Origin: Bacillota bacterium | GTDB taxonomy: Bacteria; Bacillota; Clostridia; Lachnospirales; Lachnospiraceae | DNA length: 64,000 nucleotides | Direction of reading: 5' to 3' | Assembly: GCA_023392615.1 (NCBI GenBank) | Contig: JAEVYT010000011.1 | Span: 1 to 64,000 of the forward strand | Part shown: positions 37,427 to 45,598 of the stretch, one piece after another | Layout of the letters: every line of letters starts with the position of its first letter | How positions within the stretch are numbered: position 1 is the stretch's first letter | The notes under the pieces: model-generated | Database searches by the model: none | Told to the model about the DNA's origin: nothing | The model's input: only the letters and a program-made list of their open reading frames with translations | Translations under genes and position numbers: made by a program

Positions 37427-38260
37427 TTAACTTACTGACAAAATACCATGTGCTTCCTCAATAGTCTTCATAATAAGCTGATGTGGGATTATGGTTCCAA
37501 TTGGATATTCCAAAGTTTCTTCAATCGGTAACTTCTTTTTTAAATATAATAAATATTCAATATTCCCCTCCGGTCCTTTAATAGGAGAATAATTAAGGTC
37601 TATACAGTCGAAACCAATTTCGGATGCGTAAGTACATACTAGTTCAATTACTTCTTCATGAACTTTTTTATCCCTTACAACACCCTTTTTACCTACCTTT
37701 TCCCTGCCTGCCTCAAATTGTGGTTTAATCAAGCTTACTACTTCCCCTTCACTCACAAGTAGCTCACGAACAGGAAGTAATACTTTGGTTAAGGATATAA
37801 ATGAAACATCGATTGACGCAAAGGAAATCTCGTCATTAATCTGATCCGGAGTCAAATAACGGATATTTGTCTTCTCCATTGATATAACCCTTTCATCCTG
37901 TCGCAACTTCCACGCCAGCTGATTTGTACCCACATCTACAGAATAGACCTTCACCGCTCCATTTTGAAGCATGCAATCTGTAAATCCTCCGGTTGAAGAA
38001 CCCACATCCATACATACTTTGCCTTCCAGAGTAATATCATATTGAGCCATCGCCTTTTCAAGCTTTAATCCTCCACGGCTTACATATTTGAGCGGGTTTT
38101 CCTTTACTTCAATCGTAGCTTCCACCGGAAAAGTACTACCGGCCTTATCCTCTCGCTGCCCCTCTACAAATACATTGCCAGACATAATAATAGCTTTCGC
38201 TTTCTCCCTCGATTCCGCCAGATTTCTATTTACTAATAAAACATCTAATCGTTCCTTCAA
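37427..38260 (-). CDS. tlyA: TlyA-family 16S/23S rRNA 2'-O-methyltransferase (RNA-binding S4 plus FtsJ-like)
   Basis: The 277-residue product has an N-terminal S4 RNA-binding domain (KERLDVLLVNRNLAESREKA), then an FtsJ-like Rossmann methyltransferase with SAM motif CMDVGSSTGGFTDCML. TlyA modifies ribosomal RNA 2'-hydroxyls; the name comes from a proposed haemolysin. The start is a TTG at 38260, 10 bases after GGAGG; the upstream ATG at 38281 precedes that GGAGG and would put it inside the coding part. It is separated from dxs by a 1.1-kb noncoding region. Confidence 0.93.
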   Translation of the reverse strand: MKERLDVLLVNRNLAESREKAKAIIMSGNVFVEGQREDKAGSTFPVEATIEVKENPLKYVSRGGLKLEKAMAQYDITLEGKVCMDVGSSTGGFTDCMLQNGAVKVYSVDVGTNQLAWKLRQDERVISMEKTNIRYLTPDQINDEISFASIDVSFISLTKVLLPVRELLVSEGEVVSLIKPQFEAGREKVGKKGVVRDKKVHEEVIELVCTYASEIGFDCIDLNYSPIKGPEGNIEYLLYLKKKLPIEETLEYPIGTIIPHQLIMKTIEEAHGILSVS

Positions 38261-38483
38261 ATCAACACAACCTCCGTTCATTTCATTATTTATCTATCGA
38301 ATTCATCCACATTTATACTGAAAAATCAAGTTTTTATCCACATTAAATATCCATTTACGCACTTTATACACAGTATTTTTACCAAAACTCCAAAACAAAA
38401 CGCAAAAAACCAAAAATACTCCACAAAAATTATAAAGATTATAAACAACTATAAAAATCCAGTCACTTTTTCACAACTAAAAA

Positions 38484-38535
38484 TTTGAAAGAACAAGGAG
38501 TGAGCATCCCATGCGAACTTCGACATTCTTTCAAA
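38484..38535. repeat. Hairpin with embedded 0A-box-like sequence
   Basis: The 10-bp arms TTTGAAAGAA (38484-38493) and TTCTTTCAAA (38526-38535) enclose 32 bases. TTCGACA at 38519-38525 is the reverse complement of the 0A-box core TGTCGAA. It is upstream of tlyA (start 38260). The function is uncertain. Confidence 0.35.
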
Positions 38536-38728
38536 ATTATAAACAATTTTATTATATAAATATTATCAAGTAATACCATCAAAATTCAAAACAATCAGAA
38601 GCTTATTTTCTCTAAAATTCATCCAAAAAATATAAATTATCCACAGCCGATTACAAAATCGGGCATAAAATCCACAATAATCCTGTTTAATCCAGATAAT
38701 CAACATATTCATATAAGATAACTGAGGG

Positions 38729-39040
38729 TTAATGGCATACTACAACTATTTACTCACTAGTATCCCGCATATCAACTTTTTGAGTTTAATATTGGTAAAA
38801 GTCATACATCATATACCCAATCTTAATATCTGGTATATCATTGTTCTAGTTTCTCATAGATTAAAGGCATACTCCAAACATCAACTCACTGGTAATAGCA
38901 TGTTAACTAATTTAGTTTAATGTTGTAAAAGGGTATCCTTCATAAATTCTACCTAATATTTGGTCTATCAATATTCTAGTTTCTAATCGATTATAAGCAT
39001 ACTCCAAATATCCACTCATTAAAGTATATCAATTTTTGTT
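38729..39040. repeat. Degenerate tandem repeat, period about 131 bp
   Basis: Shared blocks recur in order: GCATACT at 38735, 38867 and 38997; TTCTAGTTTCT at about 38843 and 38974; and related CACT, GTTTAAT and ATATC blocks between. This gives about 2.3 copies with period 130-132. It has no open reading frame conserved among the copies, so it is a noncoding tandem duplication. Confidence 0.6.
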
Positions 39041-39136
39041 TATACACAAGTTAGGGTATTATTTAATATATCTAACCAGAACCATTTCATTAAATCATAA
39101 TTTTGACTTATTGTTCTTAAGTCTATGTCTTTGCGA

Positions 39137-39368
39137 TTTTCAAAGGGAAAACTCCGTATAAGCAGGATAATTTGAATGAGCGATAGTAATACATACGGAA
39201 ATCGTGTATAAACTTAGGGGAAATTCGCCAAGGAGGGCGAATTTAGGCTTCCTCACCATGGATGGTGATGGAAGCCGACCCGAAGGACTAGCCACAGACC
39301 CAAAATTTCCGTATAGAATTACTTAGCGAATTCAACCATCCTGATTACCGGAGTATTCCCTTTGGAAA
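39137..39368 (-). ncRNA. Structured RNA candidate downstream of dxs (unnamed)
   Basis: The 232-base segment folds into nested helices closed by its two ends. P1: 39141-39149 with 39356-39364 and 39151-39156 with 39349-39354. P2: 39163-39168 with 39338-39343 and 39172-39177 with 39330-39335. P3: 39193-39202 with 39305-39314. Inside are hairpins at 39221-39244 (9 bp) and 39246-39276 (13 bp, 4-base loop), and a short stem with a UUCG loop. On the minus strand P2 gains two G-U pairs and the tetraloop reads C(UUCG)G. That, and the operon direction, favours the minus strand. It starts 36 bases after dxs. OLE RNA occupies this operon position in some Firmicutes, but its size and partner gene do not match. 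Confidence 0.6.
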
Positions 39369-39404
39369 CCTCATAACCTAGCCTTTGTTAACCCCTATCC
39401 TTTG

Positions 39405-41282
39405 TCACTCCAACACCCCATGGATTTTGCGAAGTATGCCCTCCGCATCCAGTTCAAAGCGCTCATGTAGTTCACTCACGCTTCCGTGCTCAATGAAGAT
39501 GTCAGGAACTGATATATTTAATAATTTTATATTTCTGTGATTCGTTTCAAACAAATAATCCGCTACCTTTTGTCCAAAGCCACCGTTACGTACATTTTCT
39601 TCAAGAGTCACGATAATAGAATGCTTCACAACTAACTGATCAATCATCACTTTGTCAATCGGTGAAATAAAACGTGCATTAATCAGCGAAACCTGCTTGC
39701 CTTCCTGCTTCAATACCTGAGCTACCTCCTGAGCAGTTTTCACCATACTACCGACTGCTACAAGTGCAATATCACTTTCTTCTTTGATCATCTCAAACTT
39801 ACCATATTCAATCGGCGCATTATACTCCTGCATACCTAGATAAGCTTCTCCCTTTGGGTAGCGTATTGCGACCGGCCCATTATAGTTAAGCGCATATGCT
39901 AGCATCTCTTCTAGTTCGATATTATTTTTCGGTGCCATTACAAGTAGATTGGGAATGTGGGATAAGAAGGACAAATCAAAGGTTCCTTGATGCGTCTTAC
40001 CATCCCTTCCAGTAATTCCTGCCCTGTCGATTGCAAAGATGACCGGGAGATTATTAATGCACACGTCATGAATAATTTGGTCATAGGCTCTTTGTAGGAA
40101 TGTTGAATAGATTGCTACGACCGGCTTAAACCCGCCCATTGCTAATCCCGCGGCAAACGTAACAGCATGCTCTTCCGCAATGCCAACATCAAAAAAGCGC
40201 TTCGGAAATTGCCTCTTAAAGCCGGACAAACCGGTTCCATTTGGCATAGCTGCAGTAATAGCAACGATTTTATCATCCGTTAATGCGAATCGTGATAACG
40301 TATCCCCGAATAATTTTGTATAAGATATGGTTTTCTCCGACTTAATCGGTTTCCCACTTTCGATGTCAAACGGGTCTACACCATGATATTTACTAGGGTA
40401 TTTTTCTGCCAACTGATAACCCTTGCCCTTTTTGGTAAGAACATGAACCACAACTGCCTTTTTTGCTTTTGCTGCTGCCACAAAGGCAGTTAAAAGCTGA
40501 TCAATATTATGTCCGTCAATCGGTCCGATATAGGTTAACCCCATATCTTCAAAAAACATACTTGGTAATACAAAATACTTTATCGCATCCTTGGAACGCT
40601 TTAATTTTTCTACAATAGTTTTGCCAACACCAGGCATCTGATTTAAAGTATACTCCATATTCTCTTTAAAGCCGGTGTATTTTGAACTTGTTCTCAGCTT
40701 TCCGAGGTAGTTGGATAAACCACCAACATTTTCGGAGATAGACATATTATTATCATTTAGTACAATCATCATATTGGAGCGAAGGCGACCTGCATTATTG
40801 ATTGCTTCAAACGCCATACCGCCAGTAAGAGCTCCATCACCTAATACCGCCACTACCTTATGATTTTCACCGCTTAAATCTCTGGCTTTTACAAGACCTA
40901 ATGCCGCTGATATAGCCGTAGAGCTGTGACCGGTATCAAAGGAATCACAACCACTTTCCTCTTTTTTCGGAAATCCACTTAACCCATCAAGCTGTCGTAA
41001 CGTCTGGAACAATTCCTTTCTTCCTGTTAGTAGCTTATGAGTATATGCCTGATGTCCGACGTCCCAAACTATTTTATCTTGAGGGAATCCTAGGAATAGA
41101 TGTAGTGCCATCGTAAGCTCAACAACTCCAAGATTTGATGCTAAATGGCCTCCAGTTTTACTGACATTCTGTATTAAAAAATTGCGAATCTCATCCGCCA
41201 ACTTACTATAATCTTGTTCTTTTATTTTCTTTATATCATTCTCCTGAATAATACTATCTAACAACTTCGGCAAAAACTTCAC
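39405..41282 (-). CDS. dxs: 1-deoxy-D-xylulose-5-phosphate synthase
   Basis: The enzyme joins pyruvate and glyceraldehyde 3-phosphate in the first step of the MEP isoprenoid route, using thiamine diphosphate. At 625 residues it has normal length. The motifs are present: GHQAYTHKLLTGR, the TPP-binding GDGALTGGMAFEAINNAG, the catalytic glutamate region DVGIAEEHAVTFAAGLA and DRAGITGRDGKTHQG. The start is a GTG after AGGATTGGG; the downstream LDSI segment is the usual N-terminus, so a slightly later start is possible. It is next to ispA, the user of its end products, and the operon supplies precursors for undecaprenyl phosphate and quinones. Confidence 0.96.
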   Translation of the reverse strand: MKFLPKLLDSIIQENDIKKIKEQDYSKLADEIRNFLIQNVSKTGGHLASNLGVVELTMALHLFLGFPQDKIVWDVGHQAYTHKLLTGRKELFQTLRQLDGLSGFPKKEESGCDSFDTGHSSTAISAALGLVKARDLSGENHKVVAVLGDGALTGGMAFEAINNAGRLRSNMMIVLNDNNMSISENVGGLSNYLGKLRTSSKYTGFKENMEYTLNQMPGVGKTIVEKLKRSKDAIKYFVLPSMFFEDMGLTYIGPIDGHNIDQLLTAFVAAAKAKKAVVVHVLTKKGKGYQLAEKYPSKYHGVDPFDIESGKPIKSEKTISYTKLFGDTLSRFALTDDKIVAITAAMPNGTGLSGFKRQFPKRFFDVGIAEEHAVTFAAGLAMGGFKPVVAIYSTFLQRAYDQIIHDVCINNLPVIFAIDRAGITGRDGKTHQGTFDLSFLSHIPNLLVMAPKNNIELEEMLAYALNYNGPVAIRYPKGEAYLGMQEYNAPIEYGKFEMIKEESDIALVAVGSMVKTAQEVAQVLKQEGKQVSLINARFISPIDKVMIDQLVVKHSIIVTLEENVRNGGFGQKVADYLFETNHRNIKLLNISVPDIFIEHGSVSELHERFELDAEGILRKIHGVLE

Positions 41283-41301
41283 CCCAATCCTGACCTAAAT
41301 T

Positions 41302-42219
41302 TTACTTCTCACGATTTACCAATTTCATAATCAGTGTACTTAAGAATTCATTGGTATAAGGAAGTGCCCTATAAGTATCCATTGCTCTATTAGAGATATG
41401 CAGAACCTCTTCATTCGCACGTTCTAAATTCATAATGCTTACATAGGTCGTCTTCTCATTTTTCTCATCACTGCCTATCGGTTTCCCGAGTACGTCCGGT
41501 GTACTGGTAACATCTAAAATATCATCCTTTATTTGAAATGCAAGTCCTACTGAACCCGCAATCTGTTCAATTTTATTTATTTCCTCCTGATTTGCTCCAC
41601 CAAGAATAGCTCCTATCATCATGGAGGCTTCTATTAATGCTCCTGTTTTTAATAAATACATCAAATCCAATCGTTCTCTGTTTATAACGTCCGGAGATTC
41701 TTCCATATCAATTACCTGTCCACCTATCATTCCATATATTCCGGCTTTTCTAGACAAGATTTGCATCGCTTTTCCGATTCGTTGGTATATTATAATTTGC
41801 TCCGCTTCATCCTCGTACGGTATCACATCAAATGATTTCAGAGCTGTTTCAAACGCATAGTTTAGTAAGCCATCCCCTGCGAGAATAGCCATAGCTTCTC
41901 CATATACCACATGAGTGGTTTTTCTTCCTCGTCTGTATTCATCATTATCCATAGCAGGAAGATCGTCATGTACCAGGGAATAGGTGTGAATCATCTCTAT
42001 CGCAGCCATAAACGGTTCTACAATTTTTCTATTATTCCCACCAAATAACCCGAAAGTTTCTGACATCAGCATAGGACGAAGTCTCTTCCCTCCGGCTAAT
42101 ACACTGTAATTCATTGCTTCCATTACTGTTTTTTGTAGTCCCTCTTCCGGCGGCAAGAATTTGCTAAGAATTTCTTCTACATCATCTACCCTTTGTTGTA
42201 GTTCCACATTAAAGTTCAT
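41302..42219 (-). CDS. ispA: Polyprenyl synthetase (farnesyl/geranylgeranyl diphosphate synthase)
   Basis: The enzyme condenses IPP with allylic diphosphates. The 305 residues hold the first aspartate-rich motif DDLPAMDND, preceded by the HTYSLVHDD block, and the second DDILD. Two residues, not four, lie between the aspartates, so it is the bacterial type II FPP synthase class. A GTG reading begins at 42237; the ATG at 42219 lies 6 bases after GGAG and is preferred, with an 11-base overlap with xseB. It is co-transcribed with dxs and exonuclease VII genes. Confidence 0.94.
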   Translation of the reverse strand: MNFNVELQQRVDDVEEILSKFLPPEEGLQKTVMEAMNYSVLAGGKRLRPMLMSETFGLFGGNNRKIVEPFMAAIEMIHTYSLVHDDLPAMDNDEYRRGRKTTHVVYGEAMAILAGDGLLNYAFETALKSFDVIPYEDEAEQIIIYQRIGKAMQILSRKAGIYGMIGGQVIDMEESPDVINRERLDLMYLLKTGALIEASMMIGAILGGANQEEINKIEQIAGSVGLAFQIKDDILDVTSTPDVLGKPIGSDEKNEKTTYVSIMNLERANEEVLHISNRAMDTYRALPYTNEFLSTLIMKLVNREK

Positions 42220-42418
42220 TGGCTTCTCCACTTTCACTAAGAATAATCAGCTCTTTTTCCACCTTATCAATGGAATCATTGCATGTCTTAAGGAGCTTCA
42301 TACCCTCCTGATATAAGGTGAAAGAATCCTCTAGACTTACGTCCGGCTTTTCTAAAGCTTCCACAATATGATTTAATTTATCAAATGCTTCTTCCAATTT
42401 CATCTTTTTCTCAGCCAT
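42209..42418 (-). CDS. xseB: Exodeoxyribonuclease VII small subunit
   Basis: The 69-residue protein matches XseB in size and pattern: LEEAFDKLNHIVEALEKPDVSLEDSFTLYQEGM, a helical stretch that binds the large subunit. Exonuclease VII degrades single-stranded DNA from both ends. The ATG follows AAAGGAG. It lies 24 bases after xseA and overlaps ispA, so it is tightly coupled in the operon. Confidence 0.93.
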   Translation of the reverse strand: MAEKKMKLEEAFDKLNHIVEALEKPDVSLEDSFTLYQEGMKLLKTCNDSIDKVEKELIILSESGEANEL

Positions 42419-42442
42419 ATTGGTTTCTCCTTTTCAAATAAG

Positions 42443-43654
42443 TTAACAACCACGCTTTTTCTCACAGATATCTTCAACCCTCGCCTTAATGTCTCCATCC
42501 AATAAAGAAACAGTTAACACTTCATCTTTTGATACCTTACTTACACTTTGAATTGGTAAATTATCTTCTCCTACAATCAGCGCATATCCCTTACTCAGCT
42601 TGGACAAAGGAGATAATCCTTCCAATCTAGCTATGTAAAGCTCCAACTTATGTCTTTTCTCCTTCAACCTCTGATTCATCTGAAGAAGTAATTTTTGTTC
42701 CGTATCCATCAGATATTGCCTCTTCTGCCTAATCTGAAATGCCGGGCTGGCATAAAGGAGTCTTAATTTCAATTCCTTAACCTTATTCTCGGCTAATCTT
42801 ATCTTTTGTTGCACCTCTCTGCCTAGCTTACGTTTATAATCTTGAATTGTTGATTGATATGCCACATAATCATTGATTGCAAGCTCCGCGGCAGCCGATG
42901 GTGTAGGTGCACGCAGATCGGATACAAAATCCGCAATCGTCACATCAGTCTCATGACCAACCGCCGATATAATCGGGGTATTACACTCATATATTGCTCT
43001 TGCGACAATCTCCTCATTGAACGCCCATAGATCTTCAATGGAACCACCGCCCCTTCCGACTATGATGGTATCCACGCCCGATTTATCTAGTGTTTTGATA
43101 CCCTTTGCTACACTCTCAGCGGAACCTGCTCCTTGAACCAACGCAGGATATAATACCAGCTGGACGTAAGGGTTACGCCTTTTTGATATATTAATTATGT
43201 CTTGAATTGCTGCTCCGGTGGATGCTGTTACAATTCCCACCTTCTTTGGATAAGTTGGGATTTTCTTCTTATGCGTGGAATCAAACAATCCCTCACGTTC
43301 AAGATATGCCTTTAATTTTTCATATCTCTCATAAAGGATACCCTGTCCGTCCAACATGATTTCACTTGCATAAAGTTGATATTTCCCATCTCGTTCATAA
43401 ACATTGATGCTACCAAGTACAATTACGCTCTGTCCCTCCTCCAGTCGAAAGGTTAATCCTCTTCTCTGACCGGCGAACATAACACATGCTAATTGCCCCT
43501 GTGCATCTTTTAATGTAAAATAAATGTGCCCAGAGGTATGATATTTGCAATTGGATACTTCTCCTTTAATATATAGTCGGTTCAGTATCCCATCTCGAAA
43601 GAACATATTCTTTATATATTGATTTATCTCCGTAACCGAATAAGCCTGTCCCAT
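42443..43654 (-). CDS. xseA: Exodeoxyribonuclease VII large subunit
   Basis: The 403-residue catalytic subunit has the N-terminal OB fold (about 1-100, with INQYIKN and IYFTLKD), the catalytic domain (about 125-310) with GAAIQDI, VGRGGGSIEDLWAFNEE and SAVGHETDVTIADFVSDLRAPTP motifs in sequence, and a C-terminal coiled coil (about 255-350). Length is typical. The ATG follows CAGGAGGG. It starts 14 bases after the nusB stop. Confidence 0.95.
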   Translation of the reverse strand: MGQAYSVTEINQYIKNMFFRDGILNRLYIKGEVSNCKYHTSGHIYFTLKDAQGQLACVMFAGQRRGLTFRLEEGQSVIVLGSINVYERDGKYQLYASEIMLDGQGILYERYEKLKAYLEREGLFDSTHKKKIPTYPKKVGIVTASTGAAIQDIINISKRRNPYVQLVLYPALVQGAGSAESVAKGIKTLDKSGVDTIIVGRGGGSIEDLWAFNEEIVARAIYECNTPIISAVGHETDVTIADFVSDLRAPTPSAAAELAINDYVAYQSTIQDYKRKLGREVQQKIRLAENKVKELKLRLLYASPAFQIRQKRQYLMDTEQKLLLQMNQRLKEKRHKLELYIARLEGLSPLSKLSKGYALIVGEDNLPIQSVSKVSKDEVLTVSLLDGDIKARVEDICEKKRGC

Positions 43655-43668
43655 ACGACCCTCCTGCG

Positions 43669-44064
43669 TTACGCCAGTTTAGCAAGTACTCCGTTTACAA
43701 AGCTCGGAGACTCATCTCCGCCAAAGTTTTTTGCCAATTCAACGGCTTCATTAATTGCAACTTTAACTGGTACATCATCGTCAAAACGCATCTCGTATAC
43801 AGCAAGACGAAGGATTGTTAAATCCACCTTGCCCATACGGTTTAATTTCCAACCACTTGATGTCTCTGTCAAAATCGCATCAATCTCTTCAATATGATCT
43901 ACTACTGCATGAAATCTTGATGTCAAATAAGCAAAGTCCTCAAGTGAAGGTTTTTCTAATTGAGCGATATACATTTCGATTTGTTCATTTAATTCACTTG
44001 CTTCATGAAAATCCTTACGAAATAACATAAGGAAAATATGTTCTCTAATTTCTCTTCTTGTCAA
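43669..44064 (-). CDS. nusB: Transcription antitermination factor NusB
   Basis: NusB binds boxA RNA with S10 to prevent early termination of rRNA transcripts. The 131-residue all-helical protein begins TRREIREHIFLMLF and has the family region ILRLAVYEMRF and a late INEAVELAKNFGGDESPSFVNGVL. The start is probably a TTG at 44064, 9 bases after AGGAGG; the GTG at 44085 would put the ribosome site within the gene. It is separated from asp23 by a terminator and is thus the first gene of its own segment or read through. Confidence 0.93.
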   Translation of the reverse strand: MTRREIREHIFLMLFRKDFHEASELNEQIEMYIAQLEKPSLEDFAYLTSRFHAVVDHIEEIDAILTETSSGWKLNRMGKVDLTILRLAVYEMRFDDDVPVKVAINEAVELAKNFGGDESPSFVNGVLAKLA

Positions 44065-44090
44065 GGTGCGGTTCCTCCTACACACGAATA

Positions 44091-44119
44091 AACAACCCTT
44101 AGTTACTCTAAGGGTTGTT
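44091..44119 (-). terminator. Terminator between asp23 and nusB
   Basis: A perfect 12-bp stem (44091-44102 with 44108-44119, loop TTACT) lies 9 bases after the asp23 stop. Only three uninterrupted T follow on the minus strand (GTTTATT), so termination may be partial. Downstream genes may have an additional promoter or rely on read-through. Confidence 0.65.
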
Positions 44120-44128
44120 TGGAATAAT

Positions 44129-44515
44129 TTACTGTTTCACAATGTTTACACCGGCGATTCTAATGTTAACTTCTTTCACTTGAAGACCGGTCATATTCTC
44201 TATTGCCAACTTCACCTTTTCTTGCACTAATTTTGCAGTTTCAGGAATACCATATCCATAATCTAAGGTTAATGCCATATCAACAGATACTGCATCCGGA
44301 TTAACAACCACCTTAACTCCTTTGGATAAGTTTTTCTTGCCCAGCTTACCGGCAATTTCATTCGTCACATTGCCTGAGGTTGCTGTTACTCCCTTTACCT
44401 CTGTTGCAGCCAATCCTGCGATGGTTGCCACTACTTCATCAGCAATCTGTACTTCTCCAACCTTACCATTCTCATGTATTTTATAAGTGTTCCTAACTTC
44501 CGGTTCCTTGTTCAA
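44129..44515 (-). CDS. Asp23/Gls24 family envelope-stress protein
   Basis: The 128-residue protein matches the Asp23/Gls24 family (YqhY-type in Bacillus): VQIADEVVATIAGLAATEVKGV at the start, GVKVVVNPDAVSVDMALTLDYGYGIPETA and LQVKEVNIRIAGVNI at the end. These proteins sit at the membrane or are linked to cell envelope and lipid metabolism stress. The start is TTG, 8 bases after AGGAGG. It is between spoIIIAH and nusB, the usual position. Confidence 0.9.
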   Translation of the reverse strand: MNKEPEVRNTYKIHENGKVGEVQIADEVVATIAGLAATEVKGVTATSGNVTNEIAGKLGKKNLSKGVKVVVNPDAVSVDMALTLDYGYGIPETAKLVQEKVKLAIENMTGLQVKEVNIRIAGVNIVKQ

Positions 44516-44767
44516 AACGATTACCTCCTAAGTTCCTAGTGTTCTCCGGCACAATCAAAATGAATGTATTTATATAGTATTATACCATAATTATAAAACA
44601 TATCAACGAAAAATTATAAAATGCTTCAATCCTTCTCCATATAATCACATCAATCAATTGATTCTCACTTAGAATTATGCACTGATATGATGAATTCATA
44701 CCGTTTTTCGGTATTCTTGACCATACGTCCAAAAAACTCTACACTATCAGTCAATCCACACAAGAGA

Positions 44768-44803
44768 GAATGGAAGATACTACATTGCTAGCGTCTTCCA
44801 TTC
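44768..44803 (-). terminator. Likely terminator of the spoIIIA operon
   Basis: A perfect 10-bp stem (44768-44777 with 44794-44803, 16-base loop) lies 54 bases beyond the spoIIIAH stop. The tail on the minus strand is CTCTCTTGTG, a weak T-run. The rest of the 341-base spacer to asp23 shows no gene; it should hold the asp23 promoter, which I could not identify with confidence. Confidence 0.5.
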
Positions 44804-44856
44804 CATATTGTTTTATAATTATAATAATTTAGCCATTTCAACTTCTACTGATACCA

Positions 44857-45579
44857 TTAGTCCTGAAGAACAACCGGATTAATGCTCATATGTTCTACAG
44901 AAATTCCTGTCTGAGCTTTTACTACATCTTCGATGATAGCTGTCTGCTGTTTTGTTAAGGATGCAGCATTAACCGCAACATCAACTTTACCATTATTAAT
45001 AAATACAATAGCATTATTAAAACCTTTTGCTCCTAACAACATCTCTGCTGCACTCTCTTTGTCTGCATTAGAGATCAGTTGTAACATTCCGTTTGTAGCT
45101 GCTTTTTTGTCTGCTGCAGAAGCTTTCGTGCTATTGATGATATCCATATAGTCAGCTTTATTCTTTGCTCTAACTTGTTCTCTCTGTAACTTCACATTAT
45201 TGAAATAACTAGCATCCGCAGTATTTGCAAGCACTGCTTCGCCCGGTGTTCCATCCTTAAGATCTAACTCACCATTATCCGATACATCCTGTGAACCCTT
45301 ACTGCCTAATTCATCATTTCCTTTATTGGTATTCGTGTCTGTATTCGTGTTAGTGTCAGTATTGGTATTGGTACCTGCTGGAGTCACTGTGACATCCGTA
45401 TTCGTTGCTAAATCTTTTCCACCTTTGTCATTATTAAGGGCATGATTATTACTAGTTGTTACTGATCCATTATCACCCTTTGATGCGTCTCTTGTAGTAA
45501 AGCTTAAGTACCCTGCAATTACAATCATTATCGCTAATGCTGTAATTATGATACTATTCTTTTTGAATATATTCTTCAT
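44857..45579 (-). CDS. spoIIIAH: Stage III sporulation protein SpoIIIAH
   Basis: SpoIIIAH is the mother-cell ring protein that contacts SpoIIQ across the space around the forespore. The 240 residues comprise one membrane segment (about 8-26), a low-complexity linker (about 50-100) that is rich in Asn, Thr and Asp and holds repeated TNTD units, and a C-terminal ring-building domain (about 120-240) of the YscJ/FliF type ending in ISVEHMSINPVV. The ATG follows TAGGAGG. It is the last gene of the operon. The linker is longer and more repetitive than usual. Confidence 0.92.
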   Translation of the reverse strand: MKNIFKKNSIIITALAIMIVIAGYLSFTTRDASKGDNGSVTTSNNHALNNDKGGKDLATNTDVTVTPAGTNTNTDTNTNTDTNTNKGNDELGSKGSQDVSDNGELDLKDGTPGEAVLANTADASYFNNVKLQREQVRAKNKADYMDIINSTKASAADKKAATNGMLQLISNADKESAAEMLLGAKGFNNAIVFINNGKVDVAVNAASLTKQQTAIIEDVVKAQTGISVEHMSINPVVLQD

Positions 45580-45598
45580 TCTATACCTCCTAAATTAT

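Larger units (their letters stand above)
38334..39048 (+). other. Cluster of four DnaA boxes in the dxs-tlyA spacer
   Basis: Perfect TTATNCACA sites lie at 38334-38342, 38364-38372, 38637-38645 and 39040-39048, all on the plus strand. Near matches lie at 38303-38311, 38667-38675 and, on the minus strand, about 39204-39212. The surrounding sequence is very AT-rich. Since no replication genes are near, this is not the main origin; titration or regulatory binding of DnaA is possible. Confidence 0.5.

Noticed and set aside
38732..38920. Plus-strand open frame of 62 codons in the dxs-tlyA spacer
   Set aside because: It covers part of the 131-bp repeat; the frame is not kept between the copies, so it is noncoding.
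38282..39404. Assignment of the spacer to OLE RNA
   Set aside because: The position fits, but I cannot recall enough conserved OLE sequence to match, the closed structure is only 232 nt, and the OapA-type partner gene is missing.
38282..39404. Chromosomal origin oriC because of DnaA boxes
   Set aside because: No dnaA, dnaN, recF, gyrB or rpmH genes are near; the cluster is better regarded as a secondary DnaA-binding region.
45300..45400. CRISPR-like short repeats
   Set aside because: The repeated units are codons of the SpoIIIAH Asn/Thr/Asp linker, not spaced repeats.
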